The notes under the pieces: model-generated
What the model saw: only the letters and a program-made list of their open reading frames with translations
What the model was told of the DNA's origin: nothing
The model's database searches: none
Assembly (NCBI RefSeq): GCF_900497695.1
Contig: NZ_UIDD01000004.1
Location: 248,001-312,000, forward strand
Direction: 5' to 3'
DNA length: 64,000 bases
Source of the DNA: Pseudomonas wadenswilerensis
GTDB lineage: Bacteria; Pseudomonadota; Gammaproteobacteria; Pseudomonadales; Pseudomonadaceae
Shown here: one piece after another, positions 1 through 8,755 of the stretch
Layout: the number at the start of each line of letters is the position of its first letter
How positions within the stretch are numbered: the first letter of the stretch is position 1
Program-made: the position numbers and the translations under genes

Positions 1-267
1 GATGGTTTCCTCGTTGCGTTTGAAAAAATGCCACTGGCCAATCTTCTGGCTGCTGATCAGGCCCGCGCGCTGCAAGGTCGCCAGGTGGGCGGAGACGGTC
101 GACTGCGACAGGCCGCAGCGTTGATCGATCTGCCCGGCACACACACCGTGTTCGGTGCTGTGGTGCTGGTCGGGGAACTGCGCGTCGGGGTCCTTCAGCC
201 AGTTGAGGATTTCTCGCCGTACTGGGTGGGCCAGGGCTTTTATTATTTCGTCGAGATCGAGAGGCAT
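1..267 (-). CDS. ArsR-family winged-helix transcriptional regulator (3' end cut by window edge)
   Basis: The 89 visible codons start with MPLDLDEIIKALAHPVRRE and contain a winged-helix core, with a recognition helix around CGLSQSTVSAHLATLQRAGL and a wing ending in GQWHFFKRNEE. This is the compact ArsR/SmtB fold. No CxC metal-binding pair is visible in the part present, so metal sensing cannot be inferred. The gene reads leftward off the window and is divergent from the ACP phosphodiesterase gene. The 155 bp between them hold two dyads built on the same CGATAT/ATATCG word, which suggests autoregulation. Recalled P. aeruginosa gene order places such a regulator beside a MFS transporter and an old-yellow-enzyme xenobiotic reductase, which would lie outside the window. 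The family call is firm and the ligand unknown. Confidence 0.85.
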   Translation of the reverse strand, partial: MPLDLDEIIKALAHPVRREILNWLKDPDAQFPDQHHSTEHGVCAGQIDQRCGLSQSTVSAHLATLQRAGLISSQKIGQWHFFKRNEETI

Positions 268-293
268 GGTTGGGCTCGTGGTGTGTGTAGCGT

Positions 294-337
294 TATATCG
301 CGATGGGGCGAAATATAAATCGGTATTTCGCGATATA
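294..337. promoter_or_regulatory. large dyad upstream of the ArsR gene (putative operator)
   Basis: TATATCGCGA at 294-303 is the exact reverse complement of TCGCGATATA at 328-337, and a second inverted pair, CGAAATA (309-315) and TATTTCG (324-330), is nested inside. It lies 27 bp upstream of the leftward ArsR start. Small winged-helix repressors commonly bind such AT-rich dyads across their own promoter; binding here is inferred. Confidence 0.5.
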
Positions 338-374
338 CAAATATGATGTGGTTCTGAGCTCAGCTTGAATCGCT

Positions 375-394
375 ATATCGGGTTATAACGATAT
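375..394. promoter_or_regulatory. second ATATCG...CGATAT dyad upstream of acpH
   Basis: ATATCG (375-380) and CGATAT (389-394) form an inverted repeat around a TA-rich centre, 28 bp before the acpH start. It shares its ATATCG word with the dyad at 294-337, so the same regulator may bind both and control both divergent genes. Confidence 0.45.
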
Positions 395-422
395 GGGTGG
401 CAGGGTGCTAGAATCCCTCCCC

Positions 423-995
423 ATGAACTACCTCGCACACCTTCATCTCGGCGGTCAGCAGCCTGAGCAATTGCTCGGCAGCCTCTATGGCGATTTCGTC
501 AAAGGGCCGCTGCAGGGGCGCTTCCCCTTGCCGCTGGAAGCGGCGATCCGTCTGCACCGGCAGATCGATGTCTACACCGACAGCCATCCGCTGGTGCTGG
601 CGGCGCTGTCGCGCTTTCCGCGGGAGCGGCGGCGTTACGCCGGGATCATCCTCGATGTGTTTTTCGACCATTGCCTGGCCTTGCACTGGCAGGACTATGC
701 CGAGCAGCCCTTGAGCCAGTTCACCGACCGCGTGTATCGGGTGCTCGCCGCAGAGCCGGCCCTGCCCGGGCGCCTGGCGCAGATTGCACCGTACATGGCC
801 GCTGATGACTGGCTGGGGTCTTACCGCGATTTTGCGGTGCTTGAACAGGTGTTTCGCGGCATCGCCCGGCGCCTGTCGCGGCCCGAAGGCATGGACGGCG
901 CGGTGGAGGAGGTGGCGGCGCTGTATGCGCCGTTGCTGGATGACTTTCGCAATTTCTATCCGCAGCTGCAGCGCTTTGCCCGGGCCAATACCTAG
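423..995 (+). CDS. acpH: ACP phosphodiesterase (acyl carrier protein hydrolase, DUF479)
   Basis: The 190-residue product begins MNYLAHLHLG and matches the AcpH/YajB family, which removes the 4'-phosphopantetheine arm from holo-acyl carrier protein. Family hallmarks are visible: GDFVKG near residue 24, HRQIDVYTDSHP near residue 48 and FFDHCLALHW near residue 80, which supply the His/Asp residues of the HD-like metal site. The length is normal for the family. The ATG at 423 was chosen over an in-frame ATG at 393 because only the shorter form starts with the conserved MNYLAHL. Its stop codon overlaps that of the convergent olsA gene. Confidence 0.88.
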   Translation: MNYLAHLHLGGQQPEQLLGSLYGDFVKGPLQGRFPLPLEAAIRLHRQIDVYTDSHPLVLAALSRFPRERRRYAGIILDVFFDHCLALHWQDYAEQPLSQFTDRVYRVLAAEPALPGRLAQIAPYMAADDWLGSYRDFAVLEQVFRGIARRLSRPEGMDGAVEEVAALYAPLLDDFRNFYPQLQRFARANT

Positions 996-1777
996 GCAGC
1001 CCTGGCCCGGCGTTGCTGTTGGACCGCCGGTTCGCTACCGAACAATGCCTGCTGGATCGCCTGCTGCGCCTTGAAGGCCAGGGCGGCGCGTTCTTCACCG
1101 GCGCTGGCAATCGGCGTGAGCAAATGGATCTCGACCTCAGCGCAATCATTGCTGAACAGCCGCAGCAGGTGCGAGAGCAGGTCGTCATCACCGATAAACG
1201 GCGCGATCGAATCGGTTTGCCCGTTGCGCAGGTAGCGCAGGGCCACCGGTTGCAGCGGTGTTTGCGTGTCGATGGCGCTGGCCAGCAGACGGCCGTGGAA
1301 GGTGCGCAGGCTGCGCCCGTCGGTGGTGGTGCCTTCAGGGAAAATCAACAGCGCGCAGTCTTGTTGCAGGTGCTGGCTGATTTGCTTGCGCAGCAACTGG
1401 CTGTCGTTGCCGCCACGGCGGATGAACAGGGTGCCGGCCTTGAGCGCCAGCCAGCCGGCCACCGGCCAGGTGCGCACTTCGGCCTTGGACAGGAACGACA
1501 GCGGCGCAAGCATGCCCAGCAACGGGATGTCGGTCCACGATACATGGTTGCTGACCCAGAGCGTCGGCTGTTGCGGCAACTGGCCCACCACCCGCACCTT
1601 GAACGGCAGGGCGTTGCTCAGTTTGCCCATGAACAGTTGCGACCAGCGCTGGCGGCGCTCGGTCGAGGCCGGCACGCGCAGGCGTTCATAGAGGGTGAAC
1701 AGTGCGGCCATGGCCAGGCCGAACAGCACCACCAGCAGCACCCGAACCACGCGCCCATAGACGCGCAGGCGCTGCAT
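992..1777 (-). CDS. olsA: lyso-ornithine lipid / 1-acylglycerol-3-phosphate O-acyltransferase
   Basis: This 261-residue PlsC-family enzyme has an N-terminal membrane helix (about residues 8-28), the acyltransferase block HVSWTD (HX4D) and the FPEGTTT motif that binds the phosphate or head group. In OlsA the acceptor is lyso-ornithine lipid, giving ornithine lipid at the inner membrane; many OlsA proteins also act on lysophosphatidate. The start ATG overlaps the TGA of the upstream gene as TGATG, so the two are translationally coupled. Pairing with an OlsB-type N-acyltransferase is the main reason for naming it OlsA rather than PlsC. Read-through of this frame upstream of 1777 lies inside olsB and is not coding. 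Confidence 0.85.
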   Translation of the reverse strand: MQRLRVYGRVVRVLLVVLFGLAMAALFTLYERLRVPASTERRQRWSQLFMGKLSNALPFKVRVVGQLPQQPTLWVSNHVSWTDIPLLGMLAPLSFLSKAEVRTWPVAGWLALKAGTLFIRRGGNDSQLLRKQISQHLQQDCALLIFPEGTTTDGRSLRTFHGRLLASAIDTQTPLQPVALRYLRNGQTDSIAPFIGDDDLLSHLLRLFSNDCAEVEIHLLTPIASAGEERAALAFKAQQAIQQALFGSEPAVQQQRRARAA

Positions 1778-2532
1778 CAGACCGCCGCCTTGAAGTGACG
1801 GGCATAGCGCGGGCACAGCTCGTCGCGCTTGAGCAGGATGAACACGTCGGCCACCTGGAAGTCTTCGTCCCAGCACGGCTCGCCGCAAATCTTCGCTCCC
1901 AGGCGCATGTAGGCCTTGAGCAGTGGCGGCATTTCGGCGATGACGTTGCTCGGCAGGGCCAGGCTCGGCAGCGGCTTCTTCGGTTCGGCGCGCAGATGCT
2001 CGGTACACAAGTAGCGTTCGCGCAGGCGCTGCATGATCGCATGGGCCTGCACGCCACCATCCTGCATGGGAATGCTGGCGCAGCCCATCAGGTAGCTGTA
2101 GCGGCCTTCGTTGAGCACTTCGGCCAGTTCCGCCCAGAGCACGGCGATGGTGCCGCCGTTGCGGTAGGCCGGGTCGACACAGGTGCGGCCCAGCTCGAGG
2201 ATCGGCCCTTGCAGGTGGCCGAGGCCGTGCAGGCTGAACTCCTCTTCGCTGTAGAAGCGCCCCAGGCTGCTGGCCGCCTGATGATCGAGCAGGCGGGTGG
2301 TGGCGACCAGGCGCCCGCTATTGAGGTCGCGCACGCCGATGTGGCGGCAATGAATGTCATAGTCATCCATGTCCAGGCCCAGTTCGGCGCCTTTGAGCTT
2401 GGCCTTGAATTCACCGCTGAATACGCTGAAACGAAGGGCCTGTGCTTCCTGCAGGGCCGTCGGGCCGACCAGGCGTTCGGCTTGCAGACGGCGTTCAGTG
2501 CTGTTGTCGCCAGAGCGAGCGATCCGAGTCAT
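1777..2532 (-). CDS. olsB: L-ornithine N(alpha)-acyltransferase (ornithine lipid synthesis)
   Basis: The 251-residue protein begins [20 protein letters not shown] and has the GNAT-like N-acyltransferase fold of OlsB, with conserved segments [41 protein letters not shown] and [11 protein letters not shown]. OlsB joins a 3-hydroxyacyl chain from acyl-ACP to ornithine, the first step of phosphorus-free ornithine lipid synthesis. It is first in the olsBA operon, and its stop overlaps the olsA start. An ATG 24 bp further upstream is in frame but adds residues unlike the family, so 2532 was preferred. No Pho-box-like repeat was recognised in the 133 bp upstream. Confidence 0.86.
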   Translation of the reverse strand: MTRIARSGDNSTERRLQAERLVGPTALQEAQALRFSVFSGEFKAKLKGAELGLDMDDYDIHCRHIGVRDLNSGRLVATTRLLDHQAASSLGRFYSEEEFSLHGLGHLQGPILELGRTCVDPAYRNGGTIAVLWAELAEVLNEGRYSYLMGCASIPMQDGGVQAHAIMQRLRERYLCTEHLRAEPKKPLPSLALPSNVIAEMPPLLKAYMRLGAKICGEPCWDEDFQVADVFILLKRDELCPRYARHFKAAV

Positions 2533-2665
2533 TGCGTGTCTCCATAAGCCAGCCATGGGGTTGCGGCCGGTCGACTTTGTTGTGCAAGCTCAGCCTAGGT
2601 AGATGCGGTGTCACCCCCATGAACAATTGGTGATGCTTGTATGACAGCCCTCAAGGAGCGCTTCG

Positions 2666-3553
2666 ATGACCTGGCTGCAACGACTCAACGACCGAAAGCG
2701 ACACCCTCAGGCGGCCAATCTGGCCGACACCTATTCCAGCCTGCTGGCGCGCCTGGGCCCGGTCAGCCCGTTCGAGCTGGCGGTGCTCGGCGGGCGGGCC
2801 ATGGCCACCCCGGGCCTGGCCTTTCTGGTCGGTTATCAGGCAGCCCTGAGGGTGCTATGGCCGAGCGCGCCGCAGAGCCTCGGTGCCCTGTGCGCCAGCG
2901 AGCGGCGCAGCGTGCGCCCGGCGGACATGCAGGTGCGTCTGGATGACCTGCGCCTGAGCGGCAGCAAGGACTTCGTCACCGCTGGGCTCGATGCCGAATG
3001 GCTGCTGGTGGCGGCGCGCTGCGAGGCGCAAGGGCAGCCGGTGGAACTGAGCCTGGCGGTGGTCTATGCCGGCGAGCCTGGCGTACGCCTCGAACCGCTG
3101 CCGGCCTTGCCGTTGATGCCGGAAGTCGGCCATGCCCGCCTGCATCTGCAAGGGGCGTTGTGCGAGCGCCTGGCGGGGGACGGCTGGGATGCCTACGTCA
3201 AACCCTTCCGCTCGCTGGAAGATCTCTATGTGCTCAGTGCCTTGTGTGCCTGGCTCTATGGCGTCGGCCAGGAAACGGGCTGGCCGCAAGGTCTGCAATT
3301 GCGCCTTATCGGCCTGCTCGGCGCGTGCGCCGAAAGCACCCGCCAGAGCGCTGATGCCGCGGCCAGTCATCTGCTGCTGGGCGGTCTGTTTGCCCAGTTC
3401 AACGCCTTGAAGGAGGAACTCAACCAGGCGCTGCTGGCCAGCCCAGGCGAGTGGGCAACCCTGTGGCAACGCGATCAGGGCTTGCTGGAGATCGCCAGCG
3501 CCGCCCGGGCCAAACGCCTGGCCAAGGCCTGGGCCGCCGCCGGACTGTCATGA
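2666..3553 (+). CDS. acyl-CoA dehydrogenase-like protein, short form
   Basis: The 295-residue product, starting MTWLQRLNDRKRHPQAANL after a good AAGGAG site, resembles the central and C-terminal parts of the acyl-CoA dehydrogenase fold. It has a GGRAMATPGLAFLVGYQAALRVLW helix and a central beta domain with LRLSGSKDFVT. Family members are usually 380-400 residues, so this is a short version, and a canonical FAD/acyl-CoA catalytic Glu motif was not identified. It may be a divergent or non-catalytic relative. The gene is followed at 43 bp by a serine hydrolase. The family assignment is moderate and the substrate unknown. Confidence 0.55.
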   Translation: MTWLQRLNDRKRHPQAANLADTYSSLLARLGPVSPFELAVLGGRAMATPGLAFLVGYQAALRVLWPSAPQSLGALCASERRSVRPADMQVRLDDLRLSGSKDFVTAGLDAEWLLVAARCEAQGQPVELSLAVVYAGEPGVRLEPLPALPLMPEVGHARLHLQGALCERLAGDGWDAYVKPFRSLEDLYVLSALCAWLYGVGQETGWPQGLQLRLIGLLGACAESTRQSADAAASHLLLGGLFAQFNALKEELNQALLASPGEWATLWQRDQGLLEIASAARAKRLAKAWAAAGLS

Positions 3554-3595
3554 AACGCTGGCAGGCTGGGCGAACCCTGGCCTTGAGTAAGCGGC

Positions 3596-4693
3596 ATGAG
3601 CAAAGTGGCGTGGTGGATGCTGGCTGTGTTCGCCTTCAGCAAGGCAGTGCCGGCCGAGGAATACTGGCCTGTACCTGACTGGGCGGTTGCGCACGCTACC
3701 CACCAAAACGCCTGGCAGGCGGTCGAACGCTATGCCTTCGCCCCACGCGATGATCAGCAACGCCGGGGTGTACGCACCGACGCGCTGCTGGTGATCGCCG
3801 ACGGGCGCATTGTCTACGAGCACTATGCCGCGCCCAGCACCGCCGAAACTGCGCACCTGACCTGGTCGATCAGCAAGAGCGTACTGGCGACCCTGCTCGG
3901 CGTTGCCCACGCCGAAGGCCGCTTTGACCTGCAGGATCCAGTCGCGCGTTTTTATTCACCGATGCGTGCCCATCCCCAGGTGCGCATCGAGGACCTGATG
4001 CACTGGGCCAGCGGCCTGGACTGGCAGGAAGACTACGAATATGCACCGCTCAAGTCCTCGGTGGTGGCCATGCTCTACACCCGCGGGCGCGGCGATATGG
4101 CCGGCTACACGGCGGCCAGGCCCGAAGCGGTCAGCCCCGGGCAACGCTTTCGCTACTCCAGCGGCGACAGCAACGTGCTGGCGGCTGCTTTGCGTGGCAT
4201 GGTCGGCGACGCTGGTTATGCGGAGTATCCCTGGCGCGCTTTGTTCGAACCGTTGGGCATCGGCAGTGCAGTCTGGGAGCGTGACGCCAAAAGTACCCTG
4301 GTGGGTTCTTCCTACCTGTACATGAGTGCTCGCGATCTGGCCCGCATCGGCCTGCTGATGTTGCGCGAAGGGCGCTGGCACTCACGGCAGTTGCTGTCCA
4401 GCGAGTGGGTTACCTTCAATCGCCGGCCGTTCCTGCAGGCTACGGCCCAACCCGGTGAAGCCAATCCGGGTGGGCACTGGTGGCTCAACCTGCCGTTGCC
4501 CGGCAGCCCGCCACCCTGGCCGGATGCGCCGCCTGATACCTACGCAGCCCTGGGACACTGGGGCCAGGCGATGTATGTGCTGCCGACGCACAGGCTGGTG
4601 ATCGTGCGTTATGCCGATGATCGCGACGCCAGTTTCGCCCACAACGAACTGCTCAAGCGGGTACTGGCTGCGCTCAACGAGGTGCGGCCATGA
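3596..4693 (+). CDS. serine hydrolase of the beta-lactamase / class C PBP family
   Basis: The 365-residue protein has the three hallmarks of the fold: SISK at residues 91-94 (SxxK nucleophile and base), YSSGDSN near residue 187 (the Tyr-x-Ser/Asn element) and GHWGQ near residue 321 (the KTG equivalent, His-x-Gly). An N-terminal hydrophobic stretch ending VPA EEY (about residue 20) looks like a signal peptide, placing it in the periplasm. Such proteins act as esterases, peptidases or amide hydrolases, and the substrate cannot be told from sequence. The downstream small gene overlaps its end by 4 bp (ATGA), so they form one unit. No SD stronger than GAGTAAG precedes the start. Confidence 0.8.
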   Translation: MSKVAWWMLAVFAFSKAVPAEEYWPVPDWAVAHATHQNAWQAVERYAFAPRDDQQRRGVRTDALLVIADGRIVYEHYAAPSTAETAHLTWSISKSVLATLLGVAHAEGRFDLQDPVARFYSPMRAHPQVRIEDLMHWASGLDWQEDYEYAPLKSSVVAMLYTRGRGDMAGYTAARPEAVSPGQRFRYSSGDSNVLAAALRGMVGDAGYAEYPWRALFEPLGIGSAVWERDAKSTLVGSSYLYMSARDLARIGLLMLREGRWHSRQLLSSEWVTFNRRPFLQATAQPGEANPGGHWWLNLPLPGSPPPWPDAPPDTYAALGHWGQAMYVLPTHRLVIVRYADDRDASFAHNELLKRVLAALNEVRP

Positions 4694-4986
4694 AGCGCGT
4701 GTTGCTGGTGCTGTTGCTGCTGACAGGCGGCTGGGCCTGGTACGAACGCCAGGCCTTGATGGATTTCCCCGGCATTCTCAGTGCCTACTCGGCCAAGGAA
4801 TACTGTTCGTGCCGTTATGTCATGGGCTTTGATTCGCAGTATTGCCAGGGCTACGTGCAGCAGTACCTGCCGCTGAGTCGCCTGGACGAGGACCTGCAGC
4901 AGCGGCTGATCAGCGCTGCCGGGCTGGGGGTAGAGAATCGTGCGCAGTGGCTGGGCCCGCGCGAGGGCTGTCGCTTGCTGCCGTGA
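4690..4986 (+). CDS. small exported Cys-containing protein, function unknown
   Basis: The 98-residue product starts MKRVLLVLLLLTGGWAW, a hydrophobic N-terminus that is either an uncleaved anchor or a signal peptide. The rest holds four Cys residues (CSCRYVMGF, YCQGY and CRLLP) that could form disulfides in the periplasm. It overlaps the serine hydrolase gene by ATGA and is probably made with it, perhaps as a partner. I do not recognise a named family beyond a Pseudomonas-type hypothetical protein. Confidence 0.65.
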   Translation: MKRVLLVLLLLTGGWAWYERQALMDFPGILSAYSAKEYCSCRYVMGFDSQYCQGYVQQYLPLSRLDEDLQQRLISAAGLGVENRAQWLGPREGCRLLP

Positions 4987-5031
4987 AGGCAGCCGGGTAA
5001 GGTTGGCGATCATTGTGTTACAGGATTTCAC

Positions 5032-5613
5032 ATGTTCAGTCTGCCGCGTCTTCTGCTTGCCCTGCTGGTCGTCTTGAGTCTCCCTGCCCAGGCCAATTGG
5101 CACCTGGATGGCGAGTCGTCACGCCTGTCGTTCGTTTCCAGCAAGAATGGCGACACCGCCGAGGTGCATCGCTTCCTCGTCCTGCATGGCAAGGTCGATC
5201 GCAAGGGCGCCGCCGAGTTGCAGATCGAGATGGACTCCAACAGCAGCAGCGTGCCGCTACGTGATGAGCGCATGCGCAAGGAGCTGTTCGAGTTCAGCAA
5301 ATTCCCCGAGGCCAAGGTCAACGCACAGATCGACCTGCGTCCGATCAACGACCTGGCCAACGGCGCCCAGGTGGAACTGCGCCTGCCGCTGACCGTCAGC
5401 CTGCATGGCAAGCAGCACAGCTACAGCGCCCTGTTGCTGGCCACGCGCCTGGATGAGCGGCGCTTTCAGGTGGTAACCCTGGAGCCGTTGATGCTGCGTG
5501 CTGATGATTTCGATCTGCTCCCGGGGCTTGCCACTCTGCGCAAGCTGGCCGGGCTCAAGTCCATCAGCCCGTCAGTGCCGGTGGCCGCGGTGCTGATCTT
5601 CACGGCGCGCTGA
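5032..5613 (+). CDS. YceI-family periplasmic lipocalin-like protein
   Basis: The 193-residue protein has a signal peptide (MFSLPRLLLALLVVLSLPAQA) followed by NWHLDGESSRLSFVSSKNG, the typical start of the YceI beta-barrel, which binds isoprenoid-type lipids in known members. Further family features are the HGKVD and FEFSKFPEAKVNAQIDL segments and a final KSISPSVPVAAVLIFTA strand. It sits 46 bp after the small exported protein gene and 1 bp before the PLD-family gene, so a co-transcribed envelope-related group is likely. The ligand is unknown. Confidence 0.8.
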   Translation: MFSLPRLLLALLVVLSLPAQANWHLDGESSRLSFVSSKNGDTAEVHRFLVLHGKVDRKGAAELQIEMDSNSSSVPLRDERMRKELFEFSKFPEAKVNAQIDLRPINDLANGAQVELRLPLTVSLHGKQHSYSALLLATRLDERRFQVVTLEPLMLRADDFDLLPGLATLRKLAGLKSISPSVPVAAVLIFTAR

Positions 5614-5614
5614 T

Positions 5615-6772
5615 ATGGCCGGACCGGTCTTTCCCTGGCGCGATGGCAATCAGTTCGAGCTATTGATCGACGGTCCGCAATTCTTCCCGCGCATGCTCAC
5701 CGCGATCGTGCGCGCTGAGCATCAGGTCGACCTTGAGTTATACCTGGTCGAAGCGGGGGCCTGTGCCGAAACCATGGTCCAGGCCCTGGTGCAGGCCGCC
5801 GAGCGCGGTGTGCAGGTGCGTTGCCTGTTCGATGACTACGGTTCACTGGCCTTCACCCTGAGCTTGCGCCAGCGCTTGCTGGCCGCCGGCGTCGAGTTGC
5901 GCTGGTACAACCGCCTGCGCTGGCGCCGGGGCTTTCGCAACCTGTTTCGCGATCACCGCAAGTTGCTGTTGGTTGACCAGCGCTGGGCAGTGGTGGGCGG
6001 CACCGGCGTTACCGACCAGTTCTGGACGCCAACGGAAGACGTCAGTGAATGGCACGAAGTGATGGTGCAGATGCAAGGCCCGCTGGTGGCCGACTGGCAG
6101 ATGCTGTTCGACCGCCAGTGGCGGGCCAACTTGCGCCGTACGGCCTGGCGGCCACCGACCCATTTCGGCCTGTCGCGTTTGCCACGGATACCGCTCAGTG
6201 GCGCCGGCATGGGGCGGGTAGCCTACGCCGATGCCCGCCAGCACCGGGATATCCTGCAGTCGCTGGTGCGTGCCCTGAACAGCGGCCAACGGCGCATCTG
6301 GCTGGCCACGCCGTATTTCTTGCCGACCTGGAAAGTCCGTCGCTCCCTGCGCCGCGCCGCGTCCCGGGGTGTCGATGTGCGATTGCTGCTGACCGGGCCA
6401 CGCACCGATCACCCTTCGGTGCGTTACGCCGGCCATCGCTATTACCCGCGGCTGTTGCGCGCCGGGGTGAAAATCTTCGAGTACCAGCCGTGCTTCCTGC
6501 ACCTGAAAATGGTGCTGGTGGATGACTGGGTGAGCATCGGCTCGTGCAACTTCGATCACTGGAACCTGCGCTTCAACCTTGAGGCCAACGTCGAAGCAAT
6601 CGACCCGCCGTTGACCGCAGACGTGGCGGCAAGCTTCGAGCGCGACTTTGCCCAAAGCCTGGCCGTCGACCTGGCCCACTGGCATGCGCGGCCGTTGTGG
6701 AAGCGGGTGCAGCAACGTTTGTGGGGCTGGCTTGATCGCCTGGTGGTCAACCTGCTCGACCGGCGTGATTGA
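5615..6772 (+). CDS. phospholipase D-family phosphatidyltransferase, cardiolipin synthase-like
   Basis: The 385-residue protein has two PLD catalytic motifs: H114-x-K-x4-D in [11 protein letters not shown] followed by GGTGVTDQ, and H296-x-K-x4-D in [10 protein letters not shown] followed by GSCNFDHWN. Lacking N-terminal membrane spans, it resembles the ClsB (YbhO) class of cardiolipin synthases rather than ClsA. These enzymes transfer a phosphatidyl group between lipids at the inner membrane face. It follows the YceI gene after a single base and fits the lipid/envelope theme of this end of the window. ClsB-type activity is an inference; other PLD transferases look similar. Confidence 0.8.
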   Translation: MAGPVFPWRDGNQFELLIDGPQFFPRMLTAIVRAEHQVDLELYLVEAGACAETMVQALVQAAERGVQVRCLFDDYGSLAFTLSLRQRLLAAGVELRWYNRLRWRRGFRNLFRDHRKLLLVDQRWAVVGGTGVTDQFWTPTEDVSEWHEVMVQMQGPLVADWQMLFDRQWRANLRRTAWRPPTHFGLSRLPRIPLSGAGMGRVAYADARQHRDILQSLVRALNSGQRRIWLATPYFLPTWKVRRSLRRAASRGVDVRLLLTGPRTDHPSVRYAGHRYYPRLLRAGVKIFEYQPCFLHLKMVLVDDWVSIGSCNFDHWNLRFNLEANVEAIDPPLTADVAASFERDFAQSLAVDLAHWHARPLWKRVQQRLWGWLDRLVVNLLDRRD

Positions 6773-6837
6773 GCCTGTCGCAAGCTGACGGTCTATGGTG
6801 TCTTTACCTTTCCATTGCACCTGAAGGAGTTGATGAC

Positions 6838-7419
6838 ATGGCTGCGAAGAAGATTCTGATGCTGGTTGGCGACTACGTTGAAGATTACGAAGTGATGGTG
6901 CCGTTCCAGGCCCTGCAGATGGTTGGCCATAGCGTGCATGCAGTGTGCCCGGGCAAGAGCGCCGGGCAGACGGTGCGCACTGCGATCCACGATTTCGAAG
7001 GCGATCAGACCTACAGCGAAAAACCCGGGCACAACTTCGTGCTCAACTTTGATTTTGCCCAGGTCAAGGCTGATGACTACGACGCGCTGGTGATTCCGGG
7101 GGGGCGGGCACCGGAGTATCTGCGCTTGAACGAACAGGTGCTGGCGCTGGTCAAGGCGATCGATCAGGCCGGCAAACCCATTGCCGCGGTGTGCCATGGC
7201 GCACAGCTGCTGGCGGCGGCTGGCGTGCTCGAAGGGCGCAAGTGCAGCGCTTACCCGGCCTGTGCCCCGGAAGTGCGCCTGGCCGGAGGGCAGTATGTCG
7301 AGATCGCCGTCGATCAGGCCCATGTGCAGGGCAACCTGGCCTCGGCACCTGCCTGGCCGGCGCACCCGGCGTGGCTGGCGGGTTTCCTGCAACTGCTGGG
7401 TACGCGCATTACCCTGTGA
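6838..7419 (+). CDS. DJ-1/PfpI-family protein (class I glutamine amidotransferase-like)
   Basis: The start ATG at 6838 follows AAGGAGTTG and gives [26 protein letters not shown], the typical N-terminus of DJ-1/PfpI proteins. The nucleophile elbow [16 protein letters not shown] carries the reactive Cys (about residue 119) followed by His. At 193 residues it is normal for the family, which includes stress-protective deglycase/glyoxalase III proteins and proteases. An upstream in-frame ATG at 6769 lies before the ribosome-binding site and was rejected. It is the last gene before the IS110 element. Its precise chemistry is unknown. Confidence 0.83.
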   Translation: MAAKKILMLVGDYVEDYEVMVPFQALQMVGHSVHAVCPGKSAGQTVRTAIHDFEGDQTYSEKPGHNFVLNFDFAQVKADDYDALVIPGGRAPEYLRLNEQVLALVKAIDQAGKPIAAVCHGAQLLAAAGVLEGRKCSAYPACAPEVRLAGGQYVEIAVDQAHVQGNLASAPAWPAHPAWLAGFLQLLGTRITL

Positions 7420-7440
7420 ACCAAGGTGCTGGCCGAAGTA

Positions 7441-7476
7441 CGAGCGCTTCGCGCTCGATCGCCGGCAAGGCCGGCT
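7441..7476. repeat. left part of a REP sequence interrupted by IS110 copy 1
   Basis: The segment ending GCCGGCAAGGCCGG-CT is the left part of a P. putida-type REP. Its continuation, CCCACAGG, lies after the IS at 8627. A second REP in the opposite orientation follows at 8655, so the target was one unit of an inverted REP pair. Confidence 0.8.
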
Positions 7477-7506
7477 TGTGTCTTGAGGAAGGAATAGAAT
7501 CAGAAG

Positions 7507-7670
7507 TGAGAGCGGTGAATGGCAAGCTGTACGCCGGTAGTGCTTAAAGCACGTGTGGGAGCAAAGCTGCCATTCACCTCTCCACTCTGGCCCGAGCCCG
7601 AACAGTTGATTGAGCGCCTCTCGAATCACAAGCGTGGGCCAAGCCAGAGCGCTCTCACAACTGAGTGTAA
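7507..7670 (+). ncRNA. predicted bridge RNA of IS110 copy 1 (target and donor guide loops)
   Basis: Two stem-loops are visible. Loop 1 has stem 7514-7528 with 7565-7578, an inner perfect hairpin at 7540-7552, and between them GCCGG (7533-7537) and TGTGGGAG (7554-7561). The first equals the left half of the interrupted REP, and the second is the reverse complement of CT-CCCACA, the core plus right half. Loop 2 has stem CTCTGGC (7585-7591) with GCCAGAG (7643-7649) and carries ACAGTTG (7602-7608), equal to the element's right end, and CACAAG (7627-7632), the reverse complement of CT plus the left end TGTG. This is the two-loop layout known for IS621-type bridge RNAs. The RNA ends are estimates. 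Confidence 0.8.
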
Positions 7671-8612
<942 letters not shown>

Positions 8613-8654
8613 TCAAGACAGTTGCTCCCACAGGTCAGGTGCATGAAGAGCCAT

Positions 8655-8686
8655 TGTGGGAGCTGGCTTGCCAGCGATGAGGCCGG
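8655..8686. repeat. REP sequence, partner of the interrupted REP
   Basis: TGTGGGAGCTGGCTTGCCAG followed by CGATGAGG is a P. putida-type REP, inverted relative to the one split by the IS. Its left half reads GCCAG rather than GCCGG in the orientation of the IS target, one mismatch to the predicted guide. Confidence 0.75.
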
Positions 8687-8700
8687 TACAGGCAAAAAAA

Positions 8701-8736
8701 AAGCGGCAGGGGAATAATCCCCTGCCGCTTTTTTCT
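8701..8736 (-). terminator. intrinsic terminator of the fumarase gene (can work both ways)
   Basis: AAGCGGCAGGGG and CCCCTGCCGCTT form a 12-bp perfect stem with loop AATAAT. It is flanked by A runs on the left and T runs on the right, so a U-tract follows the hairpin in either direction. It lies about 20 bp past the leftward fumarase stop. Confidence 0.9.
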
Positions 8737-8755
8737 ATCAGCAAACCTTTACGGC

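Noticed and set aside
3550..3678. ATG overlapping the stop of the acyl-CoA dehydrogenase-like gene as ATGA, opening a 43-codon frame
   Set aside because: The frame has no domain and conflicts with the serine hydrolase gene starting at 3596, which has all its catalytic motifs.
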